Assembly (NCBI GenBank): GCA_013141505.1
Contig: JABFQX010000039.1
Coordinates: 1 to 64,000 of the forward strand
Length of the DNA: 64,000 nt
Direction: 5' to 3'
Source: Methyloglobulus sp.
Lineage (GTDB): Bacteria > Pseudomonadota > Gammaproteobacteria > Methylococcales > Methylomonadaceae
In this document: in pieces, positions 44,752 through 53,335 of the stretch
Layout of the letters: each line of letters starts with the position of its first letter
Numbering within the stretch: position 1 is the stretch's first letter
The notes under the pieces: model-generated
What the model saw: the letters and a program-made list of their open reading frames with translations, nothing else
Told to the model about the DNA's origin: nothing
Databases searched by the model: none
Position numbers and translations under genes: made by a program

Positions 44752-44895
44752 ATGAAGGCACAAGACTATACCAAAAAACTGTCTTGGCTGACGGCTATGA
44801 AACTTTGCAGAAAGCATAAAAACTTGAAACATGTTGACTGCCCACTAATTTTAGGTAAAAAGATACGCGTGCTTATCGAAGATCGAGCCACTTAA
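44752..44895 (+). CDS. Possible small basic protein or remnant
   Basis: A 47-codon frame with a basic product (TAMKLCRKHKNLKHVDC at its centre) lies in the otherwise empty 510 bp between the rhodanese protein and the sulfide:quinone oxidoreductase. No ribosome-binding site is visible. The composition is more protein-like than random, but no family is recognised; it may be a fragment of something lost. Confidence 0.22.
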   Translation: MKAQDYTKKLSWLTAMKLCRKHKNLKHVDCPLILGKKIRVLIEDRAT

Positions 44896-44988
44896 GCATG
44901 TACCGCCATTTTTGCGGACGGCCGATGAATAACTGCTTTACCCATCGGGATAACCCCGAACTACATATAACTATAAACTGGAGGATTC

Positions 44989-46236
44989 ATGTCACAACAC
45001 TTTACTTTACTCATCGTCGGCGGCGGCGCTGCGGGCGTTTCCGTCGCCAACAATATGCGTCGGCAAAATCCAACGATAGCCATCGGTTTGGTCGAACCGT
45101 CTGAAAAACATTATTATCAGCCCGGCTTCACTATTATTGGCGGCGGCGCTTACACACTAAAGCAAGCCACCCGTAACGAAAAAGATCTCATCCATCCCAG
45201 CGTCACCTGGCTAAAAGAGTATGCCGATACTTTTCAACCCGATACCAATAGCGTTACTTTGCGCTCCGGGGCAACGGTTAGCTATGACTATCTGGTCGTC
45301 TGCCCTGGCTTACAACTGGATTGGGACAAGATCAAAGGTTTAAAAGAAACCTTAGGCAAGAATAATGTCTGCAGCAATTACTCGGTCGATCATGTCGAGT
45401 ATACCTGGACGACCATCCAGTCACTGCAATCAGGAACGGCACTATTTACCCAACCACCCATGCCGATCAAATGTGCTGGTGCGCCGCAAAAAATCATGTA
45501 CTTGGCTGCCGACCGGTTTCGCAAGAAAGGCATTCTGGATAAATTCAACATCGAATTCTTCACGGCAACCCCCGGCATGTTCGGTATCCCTTTTTTCGCT
45601 AAAGCACTGAATAAAGTGGTCGCCGATTATGGGATTAAGCCCAATTTTAACAGTAACTTGATTGCCGTCGATGGAGAAAACAAAACCGCCACTTTTGAAG
45701 TGACCGAAGGTGATAAAAAAACTCAAATTACCAAAAAATTTGACATGATCCATATCACCCCGCCGCAAAGTGCTCCGGACTTTATCAAAAAAAGTCCATT
45801 AGCAAATGCAGCCGGTTGGGTCGATGTGCATCCGAAAACCTTGCAACACAACAAATACAGCAATATCTTTGGTCTAGGTGATGCCACGTCAACACCGAAC
45901 GCCAAAACTGCCGCCGCCGTGCGTAAGCAAGTGCCGATTGTGGTTGATAACATCCTCAATATCATGAATGCCAAGGCGGTTGCAGAAAAATACGACGGTT
46001 ATGGCTCCTGCCCATTGACCACCTCGCTCAGCACCGTGATGCTGGCTGAATTTGCTTACGATGGCAAGGTTACACCGTCATTTCCTTTGCTTGACCCAAG
46101 AGCAAACCGCTTTATATGGTGGCTAGGTAAAACCTTCGGTTTCCCTTGGTTATATTGGCAAATTATGATCAAAGGTTACCGAATAGATATTCCAAACAAG
46201 GAATCGTATGCCAAAAGTTTTTTGAACAAAGAATAG
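44989..46236 (+). CDS. Sulfide:quinone oxidoreductase, type II-like
   Basis: A 415-residue membrane-associated flavoprotein: FAD motif LLIVGGGAAGVSVA (7-20), the QPGFTIIGGG block, NIFGLGDATSTPNAKTAAAVRKQ near 292-314, and a C-terminal amphipathic end for quinone access. The two redox cysteines needed to take up sulfide sulfur are C162 (MPIKCAGAPQK) and C341 (GYGSCPLTTS), the spacing of type II (mitochondrial-type) SQR. It would oxidise sulfide and pass electrons to ubiquinone. A GGAGG site precedes the ATG. The next gene is a SulP anion transporter. Confidence 0.88.
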   Translation: MSQHFTLLIVGGGAAGVSVANNMRRQNPTIAIGLVEPSEKHYYQPGFTIIGGGAYTLKQATRNEKDLIHPSVTWLKEYADTFQPDTNSVTLRSGATVSYDYLVVCPGLQLDWDKIKGLKETLGKNNVCSNYSVDHVEYTWTTIQSLQSGTALFTQPPMPIKCAGAPQKIMYLAADRFRKKGILDKFNIEFFTATPGMFGIPFFAKALNKVVADYGIKPNFNSNLIAVDGENKTATFEVTEGDKKTQITKKFDMIHITPPQSAPDFIKKSPLANAAGWVDVHPKTLQHNKYSNIFGLGDATSTPNAKTAAAVRKQVPIVVDNILNIMNAKAVAEKYDGYGSCPLTTSLSTVMLAEFAYDGKVTPSFPLLDPRANRFIWWLGKTFGFPWLYWQIMIKGYRIDIPNKESYAKSFLNKE

Positions 46237-46276
46237 CTGTTCATTAATAAAACATTTAATCACTTCGTGGATTGAA

Positions 46277-46306
46277 ATCGTTCCCACACGTTCGCGTGGG
46301 AACGAT
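46277..46306. repeat. Palindromic repeat, ATCGTTCCCAC..GTGGGAACGAT
   Basis: Two nearly perfect arms of 12-14 bp around the loop TTCG. No T-run follows on either strand, so it is a dispersed palindromic unit rather than a terminator. Similar TCGTTCCCACG-type sequences are a frequent intergenic repeat in related bacteria, from memory. It lies in the short gap between sqr and the SulP gene. Confidence 0.55.
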
Positions 46307-46343
46307 GCAGCATTAAAGAATAAATAACACACACGTCATACCA

Positions 46344-48101
46344 ATGACACAGCACAATATCAGGAATATACGTTTGCCAAGCCTTAAATCCAATCAGCAT
46401 CAAATCGCACACTATTTTCCTATAATCCAATGGCTGAAAAACTATTCTCGGGAAGATTTTAATGGCGACCTATTCGCAGGAATAATTACAGCCATATTAT
46501 TGGTTCCACAGGGCATTGCTTACGCCATCCTTGCCGGACTTCAACCCGAAATGGGCTTGTACGCCAGCATACTGCCGACAGCCTGCTACGCATTGCTAGG
46601 CACCAGCAGAACCTTATCCGTAGGGCCTGTTTCTATTGCCGCTATCATGATCGCCAGCGCATTGTCCGCACCTGAAATTATCGCTTTGGGCGATGCTTCC
46701 CAAAGTGCAGTTATCTTGGCTGCTGAAAGCGGCCTTATGATGTTGCTGATGGCCGTGTTACGCATGGGCAACCTGATCAATTTTATCAGCCATCCGGTAC
46801 TGGCTGGCTTCACCAGCGGCGCGGCCTTGCTGATTATCGGCAGCCAAATAACGCAACTGGCCGACCTAAAAACACCCTCTTGTGGATTGGCTCTCGACTG
46901 TTATCAGAATTATTTACACGGCTATAACATCATCACATTAACCATTGGCATGACCACGCTCAGTGTCCTGATTTTTTTCGGAAAACCACTCACTACCCTG
47001 CTGAAAAAAGCGCAATTACCGCTGACCTTGATAACCGCAATCAGCAAATGCGGGCCTTTATTGGCGATTTTTCTAGCGACACTCGCTGTCACTTATTACG
47101 ATCTGCATCTACAGAAAGGTGTCGCAGTGGTGGGAGCTGTACCGGCTGGATTCCCTTCACTGAACCTGAATTTTATTAGCTTAGAAAAATGGCGACTTTT
47201 ACTGCCCAGTTCTATCTTTATTGCCCTGATCGCTTACGTAGAAAGTGTTGCAATCGCTAAAGTGACCGCTAACCTGCGAGGCGAAAAAATCATCCCTAAT
47301 CAGGAACTGATTGCATTGGGCGCTGCTAACCTCGCTACCGCCGTTTCCGGCGGCATGGCTGTCGCCGGTGGTTTCAGCCGAACCATGGTGAATTTCTCTG
47401 CGGGTGCACGCACCCAAATGGCGATGTTGATCGCAGCCGGTATTCTCGCAGTAGCGGTGACTTTCTTCAGCGACTGGTTCGCCGACATCCCAAAAGCGGC
47501 ATTGGCCGCCATTATTATCGTCGCTGTTTTTCGCCTGGTTCGGATTAGGCACATTATCCATACCTGGAATTATGATCGCGGCGATGGTATCGCTGAACTT
47601 GTCACCCTGTTGGGCGTGCTGGTACTCGGCATCGAAAAAGGCATTTCTTTAGGCATTATCCTCACGTTGGCAAGTCAACTCCGGAAAACCAGCCAACCGC
47701 ATATTGCCGTCGTGGGTCGGATACCGGAAACCGAACATTATCGGAATATCAAGCGACATGCCGTGGAAACCTGGCATCATTTGTTATTGGTGCGTATTGA
47801 CGAAAGCCTGACCTTCACCAACATTAGTTATGTGGAAGATTACCTGGCCGATGAATTGAATCGACAACCCAATATCAAACATGTGGTGCTGATCTTTACC
47901 TCGGTCAGCGACATAGACGCTACCGCCCTCGAAGCACTGGAAAAAATCAACGAAGGCTTACAACGCTCAGGGAAAACGCTTAATATTTCCGAAGCCAAAG
48001 GCCCTGTGCTGGATAAATTGCACAAAACCGATTTTATTGCCCAACTCAAACCCGGCAAAGTGTTCTTCCGTACTGAAGATGCTGCCAAGGAATTGGGCTA
48101 A
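46344..48101 (+). CDS. SulP family anion transporter
   Basis: A 585-residue inner-membrane transporter of the SLC26/SulP family. The conserved N-terminal GDLFAGIITAILLVPQGIAYAILAGLQPEMGLYAS block is followed by about 12 helices. A cytoplasmic STAS domain (about 440-560) contains LVRIDESLTFTNI and VSDIDATALEALEKI. Substrates of the family include sulfate, bicarbonate and chloride. Location after sqr suggests export or uptake of sulfur oxyanions, but bicarbonate cannot be excluded. A first Met in a short alternative frame is not preferred. Confidence 0.88.
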   Translation: MTQHNIRNIRLPSLKSNQHQIAHYFPIIQWLKNYSREDFNGDLFAGIITAILLVPQGIAYAILAGLQPEMGLYASILPTACYALLGTSRTLSVGPVSIAAIMIASALSAPEIIALGDASQSAVILAAESGLMMLLMAVLRMGNLINFISHPVLAGFTSGAALLIIGSQITQLADLKTPSCGLALDCYQNYLHGYNIITLTIGMTTLSVLIFFGKPLTTLLKKAQLPLTLITAISKCGPLLAIFLATLAVTYYDLHLQKGVAVVGAVPAGFPSLNLNFISLEKWRLLLPSSIFIALIAYVESVAIAKVTANLRGEKIIPNQELIALGAANLATAVSGGMAVAGGFSRTMVNFSAGARTQMAMLIAAGILAVAVTFFSDWFADIPKAALAAIIIVAVFRLVRIRHIIHTWNYDRGDGIAELVTLLGVLVLGIEKGISLGIILTLASQLRKTSQPHIAVVGRIPETEHYRNIKRHAVETWHHLLLVRIDESLTFTNISYVEDYLADELNRQPNIKHVVLIFTSVSDIDATALEALEKINEGLQRSGKTLNISEAKGPVLDKLHKTDFIAQLKPGKVFFRTEDAAKELG

Positions 48102-48452
48102 ATCTAAAAATAAATTTTGGAAACACTATGTGCTACAGGAAAAACACAGCTATCCTTATGTACATAATAGGTTAAGCTTTCACATTAACCTGTGAAAATA
48201 TTAAAAATTTCGACCTTCTAAGCAGCCACCCGAGAACCTATCCAGATAACTGAAATACATTCGCCCTTTAATGGATTGAACACCAGAATTTTGTTGCCCC
48301 TACGCCTCGATGTACGGTAGATTGGTCGAAAATTAAAAACCAGCCACTAAAAACAAACTCACACCCCGTAACCCGTGACCAACATGCACTTGATATTCGG
48401 TTGGCTCAACCATACAACAAAATCCTCGCAACCCACACAACACAAAAAATAA
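48102..48452. other. Gap with no recognised gene
   Basis: About 350 bp separate the SulP gene from the flippase gene. I see no open frame with a good ribosome-binding site, no RNA gene and no clear terminator. A promoter for the polysaccharide genes may lie here. Confidence 0.45.
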
Positions 48453-49802
48453 ATGCAAACAAAGCCAAAAACTTTAAAAAAGCGTGCTTTTGCAGCAGGC
48501 AGGTGGGTCTTGGTCGGCCACCTTTTATCCCAGCTCATCCGTTTTGGCGGCAACCTAATCTTAACCCGTTTATTGGCTCCCGAAATGTTCGGCGTTATGG
48601 CGATTGTAAATGTCATCTTGATGGGGCTGAGTATGGTTTCGGATATTGGCCTTGCACAAAATATAGTACAAAGCAAAAGAGGCGAAGAACCTGCCTTTAT
48701 CAATACGGCATGGACTATCCAAATTTTACGCGGAATAATGATTTTTTTGTTTGTGTTATTGGCTAGTGTTGCACTCTATCAAGCGAACAAGTTTGACCTG
48801 ATTCCCAAAACCATGGTTTATGCCAACAAAGACCTGCCCTTCTTATTAGGCATGATATCGCTGGGATCCTTCATAGCCGGCTTTAATTCAATACACTTAC
48901 TTCTGTTGAATAGACGGCTAATGTTAGGTAAGTCTGTTTTTATTGAGGTTACTAGTCAAATATTGGGCTTAGCGGTCATTATTGATATCGCCTATCATGA
49001 AAAAACCATTTACGCCTTGGCTTCAGGAAGCGTCATAACATCCATGACCAAACTTTTTCTTTCCCACCTGCTGATTAAAGACCGGTGTCGCTTTGCTTGG
49101 GACAAGGAAACAGTGGAGAACATCGCCCATTTTGGAAGATGGGTATTGCTCTCGTCCATTTTAGGTTTTTTGTTTGCCCAGGGTGACCGCTTACTATTGG
49201 GATCTTTTATTACACCCGAACAACTTGGCGTATACACAGTGGCATTTTTCCTCGCCAATGCCGTTAAAGATGTGCTGAGCAAACTACTTTCTACTGTGTT
49301 CTACCCTGTTTTGAGCGACACGATAAGAAACAGGCCCGAACGGCTTAAAGATATTTACTATAAAATTCGCCACCGCATTGATGCCGTAGCCATGTTTTCA
49401 TCCGGTTTTCTATACACCGCAGGTGACCGAATCATCAGCCTCCTATACGATGACAGGTATAACGAAGCAGGTTGGATGCTGCAAATCCTAGCGTTGTCTA
49501 TGGCTAGCACAGGCTTTACCCTAGCCGGGCAATGTTTCTTGGCACATGGGCGCTCGTCTATCGTCACCTTGCTGGTCGGATGCCAAACGCTTACGCTATA
49601 TGCCACAGTACCCTTGGCCTATATGGAATATGGCTTGCGTGGCGCAATTTGGGCAATCGCCTGCACGCCTCTTATACGTTTGGTTATTTCCGGAATACTG
49701 ATGAAAACTTACTTTTTTTTCCATTTTGGCAAAGAATTTTTAATGTTGCCTATGCTATTCTTAGGCGGGATTCTAGGCAAGATAGTGACAGGTAATTATT
49801 AA
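48453..49802 (+). CDS. Polysaccharide/oligosaccharide flippase family protein
   Basis: A 449-residue inner-membrane protein of the MOP/Wzx type with about 12 helices. Recognisable family features are the N-terminal GRWVLVGHLLSQLIRFGGNLILTRLLAP start, the STVFYPVLSD segment and PLAYMEYGLRGAIWA. It would move lipid-linked sugar chains across the membrane. It is the first gene of a set followed by a sulfotransferase whose ATG joins the flippase stop (TAAATG), and a glycosyltransferase. Confidence 0.85.
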   Translation: MQTKPKTLKKRAFAAGRWVLVGHLLSQLIRFGGNLILTRLLAPEMFGVMAIVNVILMGLSMVSDIGLAQNIVQSKRGEEPAFINTAWTIQILRGIMIFLFVLLASVALYQANKFDLIPKTMVYANKDLPFLLGMISLGSFIAGFNSIHLLLLNRRLMLGKSVFIEVTSQILGLAVIIDIAYHEKTIYALASGSVITSMTKLFLSHLLIKDRCRFAWDKETVENIAHFGRWVLLSSILGFLFAQGDRLLLGSFITPEQLGVYTVAFFLANAVKDVLSKLLSTVFYPVLSDTIRNRPERLKDIYYKIRHRIDAVAMFSSGFLYTAGDRIISLLYDDRYNEAGWMLQILALSMASTGFTLAGQCFLAHGRSSIVTLLVGCQTLTLYATVPLAYMEYGLRGAIWAIACTPLIRLVISGILMKTYFFFHFGKEFLMLPMLFLGGILGKIVTGNY

Positions 49803-50771
49803 ATGAGTAGGCTACCGGATTTTATTATCGTAGGGGGCGCAAAATGCGGCACCACGACTTTATACAAAATGTTGACCAAGCATCCCAAGGTGTTTATGTG
49901 TACCCCAAAAGAGCCTGAATTTTTTGCCCGGGATGACATCTATCAGAAAGGGCTAACTTGGTATTCCAATCTATTCGCGCCAGCAAAAGAACAACAATTA
50001 TGCGGTGAGGCATCGACATTATATTCATTGACCACCCTTTTTCCTCATACCGTATCTAGAATGCACCAGGCTATTCCAGATGCGAAATTGATTTATATAG
50101 TCAGGGAACCCGTATACCGCGCTTATTCTTACTATACGCAATTGGTCAAAAACTACCAAAACAGCACCAGAAACTTCCATGTCAACAGAACTTTCGACGA
50201 GTTCCTGTTCCCGGACAATCACCCTAACCGCTGTGATAGAGATAAGTTTTTTGCCCCGTACGATATACATTTACCGGACGATCCAAGAACTGTACTTGAC
50301 GGTAGCCGTTATATGACACATATCAAAAATTATTTAAATGCTTATGACAGCAAACAACTATTGTTAATCGACTTCCAGGATTTAGTGGAAAAACCTGACG
50401 CAGCGCTAAAAAGTATCTGTGATTTTTTAAATCTGGATATTAACGATATGACAAACGAGAAAGAAGTTCGGGAAAATATCTCAAGTGAACACTTTGATCG
50501 TATAGACAAGGAAATTGCGCGACAAAATTTTGTCGCTAACGTAAAAAGTTTTTCACTTGGCAAAAAACTTATCGAAATGATGCCCAAAATTATAAAAAAT
50601 CGACTGCTTGATTTTTATACCACATTATTTAAAAAGCATAGTGACCAGCCAAGGCCAGCCAAAATGAGCAACGAGGCCGAAAGCTATTTGTATAATAGTT
50701 TCAAAGATGAAGTTGTAGAATTGGAAAAATACTGGAAACGCGATTTATCATCTTGGAAACAAAGAACCTGA
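49803..50771 (+). CDS. Sulfotransferase, heparan-sulfate type
   Basis: A 322-residue cytoplasmic sulfotransferase. The PAPS-binding loop is IVGGAKCGTTTLYKML (9-24), and the 3'-phosphate-binding REPVYRAYSYYTQL is near 100. It probably sulfates a carbohydrate, since it sits between a flippase and a glycosyltransferase. Start and stop are directly joined to the flippase stop, giving tight coupling. A fucose- or glycolipid-type acceptor is possible; none can be named. Confidence 0.85.
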   Translation: MSRLPDFIIVGGAKCGTTTLYKMLTKHPKVFMCTPKEPEFFARDDIYQKGLTWYSNLFAPAKEQQLCGEASTLYSLTTLFPHTVSRMHQAIPDAKLIYIVREPVYRAYSYYTQLVKNYQNSTRNFHVNRTFDEFLFPDNHPNRCDRDKFFAPYDIHLPDDPRTVLDGSRYMTHIKNYLNAYDSKQLLLIDFQDLVEKPDAALKSICDFLNLDINDMTNEKEVRENISSEHFDRIDKEIARQNFVANVKSFSLGKKLIEMMPKIIKNRLLDFYTTLFKKHSDQPRPAKMSNEAESYLYNSFKDEVVELEKYWKRDLSSWKQRT

Positions 50772-50778
50772 AACAGTA

Positions 50779-51864
50779 ATGAAGATTACATTTGTCGTAC
50801 CAACGCTGAACTTGTCAGGTGGCCTAAGAGTAATTGCAGTATATGCAAACCTCCTTGCCGAAAAGGGGCATCAAGTCAGTGTAATATCCCCAGGCCAAAA
50901 ACAGCCAAGCCTTAAGGAAAAATTCAAAGCCCTCGTCAAATGGCGCAATTTCGCCATAAAAAACACTTTCGATGCGTCTTTTTTTAACAACCCTGCGGTT
51001 AACATAATGTTATTGGATACCTATAGGCCAGTTGCGGCAAATGACGTACCTGACGGTGACATAATAATTGCGACTTACTGGAACACCGCAGAATGGATTG
51101 CTGACTTCCCTGCATCTAAGGGTAAAAAAATTTATTTCATTCAACACTATGAAATTCATCCTTGGCTACCCGTTGACCGCGTTAAGGCGACATTGCAGCT
51201 ACCCTTCAAAAAGATTGCTGTAGCTCAGTGGATTACTGATATTTTAGCTAGCGAATACGGTGATAACGACATTACAACCGTACCCAACGGGGTTGACTCA
51301 GGCCAATTTCATAGCCCAATGAGGAATAAACAACCAATACCCACTGTAGGTGTGATGTACTCATCCAAAACTTTTAAAGGTCTTGATATTGCTTTAGAGG
51401 CATTAATAACCGCAAAAAAAACCATTCCAAACCTAAAACTGATCGCTTTTGGCTCCGAGCAACCTTCGCAAAGATTACCTTTGCCCGAAAACGCCCAATT
51501 TTATTTCAGACCCGGTCAAGAAGAACTTAGGGATTTATATGGGAGCTGTGATGCTTGGTTATTTTCTAGCCGCTTCGAAGGGTTTGGTCTACCTATTTTA
51601 GAAGCTATGGCCTGTCGTACCCCAGTTATTGCAACCGGTGCCGGAGCGGCACCTGAATTGGTAAACCATACCAATGGTTTTCTTGTTGAAGTCAATGATG
51701 CGGCCAAAATGGCAGATGCAATAATTAAAATAGCGACTATACCCAATGATGAATGGTTACATCTTTCTCAAAACGCTTATAAGACCTCATTGAAACATTC
51801 ATGGTCGGAGTCGATAGACCATTTTGAGCGGGCTTTGCTCGATTTCGGGTCTGTTAATAAGTGA
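50779..51864 (+). CDS. Glycosyltransferase family 4
   Basis: A 361-residue GT4-type glycosyltransferase. It has an N-terminal sugar-transferase domain (MKITFVVPTLNLSGGLRV), and the C-terminal nucleotide-sugar domain has VPNGVDSGQF and the FEGFGLPILEAMACRTPVI E-x7-E block near 270. It would add a sugar to the surface glycan. It lies 7 nt after the sulfotransferase and ends the three-gene set. The sugar donor cannot be read from sequence. Confidence 0.88.
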   Translation: MKITFVVPTLNLSGGLRVIAVYANLLAEKGHQVSVISPGQKQPSLKEKFKALVKWRNFAIKNTFDASFFNNPAVNIMLLDTYRPVAANDVPDGDIIIATYWNTAEWIADFPASKGKKIYFIQHYEIHPWLPVDRVKATLQLPFKKIAVAQWITDILASEYGDNDITTVPNGVDSGQFHSPMRNKQPIPTVGVMYSSKTFKGLDIALEALITAKKTIPNLKLIAFGSEQPSQRLPLPENAQFYFRPGQEELRDLYGSCDAWLFSSRFEGFGLPILEAMACRTPVIATGAGAAPELVNHTNGFLVEVNDAAKMADAIIKIATIPNDEWLHLSQNAYKTSLKHSWSESIDHFERALLDFGSVNK

Positions 51865-51922
51865 ATCCCCCGTCGAGCCAGCGGAGGATTAACTCTTATT
51901 ACCACCCATATCTCAAGTGTCA

Positions 51923-51947
51923 ATAAAAGCGGGGAACCCGCTATTTA
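51923..51947 (-). terminator. Terminator for the nrt/porin operon
   Basis: AGCGGG and CCCGCT (51928-51942) form a GC-rich stem with the loop GAA, followed on the minus strand by TTTTATTG. It lies 14 nt after the porin stop, between the convergent glycosyltransferase and porin genes. It probably ends transcription of the nitrate operon and may slow the other direction too. Confidence 0.6.
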
Positions 51948-51960
51948 CTCGCCTCACATT

Positions 51961-53268
51961 CTAAAAACTGATATTACCTTGTAACCAGATTTTTTGGGTG
52001 TCGGTATTGAATTTATCGGCATTGTAATAAGCATATTTAGCCAATAGCGAGTAATGTTTGCCGAACTTCCATAGTGCTTGAACATCCCATTCATCACCGT
52101 AATGCAGGTTGCCGGTATCGTCACTGTAATCGTGATACACACCCGTTAAGATAAGGTTGCCTCGGTCAAGTAAGACATGCGCGGTCGCGAAAACATCACG
52201 AATACCGTTATCAGGCGTAACTAAAAATAAATCAGCCCAACCTTGGAAAGCGTGGTTAGTCCCCAATGGGGTATCGAAGGTTTTATTCTTGCCCTTGCCG
52301 TCCAGTTGTTCCATCGCACCTTGGAAGGTAAAGTTGTACGCCGTAAAGCCACCCATTAAGTTGATTCGGTCTGCTTCGTAATTGGTTTTACCGTGACCAT
52401 AATCCTGTTGATGCGCCCATTCAGCTGTATAAACCAAGCCATAATTGTCGCTAATTTTGTAGGAATCCCCCGGTTTCATATAATTGGTAAAGCGTAGGCC
52501 ATACGTTTCGCTGGATTTTTCTATCGTGGTTGGTTCGTTAGCTTCAGTGTAATCCAGCCAATAACCATAACCGATAATATTCCCATAATCTCCGATCTTG
52601 TAGCTGACATTGACGATAGGCGCATTGATATTCTCGGTCGTACCCGTGAAAGTTTGCACGTTACCGATATAACCGGCATTAATGACCAAACCGAACAATT
52701 GCTGATTAGTGTGGGTAATCAGCACTGAATCGTAGGTTGTTTCCATTTGCCGCCAACCGACATTGCCAATATAACGATCATCGTCGAATTTGATGCGCTG
52801 CCGACCGCCCTTAATAACAGTATCGGGAATCCCGTTATAACTGATCCATAATTGATTGAGCTCGCTCTGTTCTGGATCCGCTATGGTTGAAAAGCCTTTG
52901 TTGCCGTTACGGGTGCTATTGAAATCTTCCTGCATGGCAAGGTTGCCTTCATATTCCGCATAGCCTTGGAAGCCATAAAAAACGGGGGACAACAACCCTG
53001 CCCTTAACCTTACTGTATTGCCATTGGCGGTATCAGGCTGTTTTGCCAAGGGCAACAATTTGCCTCCGACTGGCTTATCGAGAACACCGTCTTGATTGAC
53101 ATTTTCATAACGGTAATTTAGGTCAATCTTTACTGCGCCGTTGTTACCGTAATGATAAAAATTGAGCGCATCTTCAACCGACTGGGTAATACCGCCCGCA
53201 TATGCAGACGGACAAGCAAGCGCCAACAGCAGCGGGGTTTTTAATACAGATTGGTAATATTTAGGCAT
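51961..53268 (-). CDS. Alginate-export-type outer membrane porin
   Basis: A 435-residue outer-membrane beta-barrel with a signal peptide (PKYYQSVLKTPLLLALACPSAYA) and a C-terminal aromatic strand (KIWLQGNISF). Recurrent patterns such as LNYRYENV, LSPVFYGFQGYAEYEGN and a WDVQALWKFGKHYSLLAKYAYY end fit the alginate-export porin family. I chose the ATG at 53268, which follows AAGGGG; a TTG six codons upstream is less likely. It is the last gene of the nitrate operon, so it may let nitrate through the outer membrane. Confidence 0.78.
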   Translation of the reverse strand: MPKYYQSVLKTPLLLALACPSAYAGGITQSVEDALNFYHYGNNGAVKIDLNYRYENVNQDGVLDKPVGGKLLPLAKQPDTANGNTVRLRAGLLSPVFYGFQGYAEYEGNLAMQEDFNSTRNGNKGFSTIADPEQSELNQLWISYNGIPDTVIKGGRQRIKFDDDRYIGNVGWRQMETTYDSVLITHTNQQLFGLVINAGYIGNVQTFTGTTENINAPIVNVSYKIGDYGNIIGYGYWLDYTEANEPTTIEKSSETYGLRFTNYMKPGDSYKISDNYGLVYTAEWAHQQDYGHGKTNYEADRINLMGGFTAYNFTFQGAMEQLDGKGKNKTFDTPLGTNHAFQGWADLFLVTPDNGIRDVFATAHVLLDRGNLILTGVYHDYSDDTGNLHYGDEWDVQALWKFGKHYSLLAKYAYYNADKFNTDTQKIWLQGNISF

Positions 53269-53335
53269 AAAGATTCCCCTTGGCAAACTAGGCCAATTTT
53301 TAAAATGTTGATTTGAAATTTAATTTATTTAGGCG

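Noticed and set aside
46261-46310. GTGGATTGAAA-like string that resembles the end of a CRISPR repeat
   Set aside because: It occurs once, with no spacing pattern and no cas gene; the following palindrome is a dispersed repeat.
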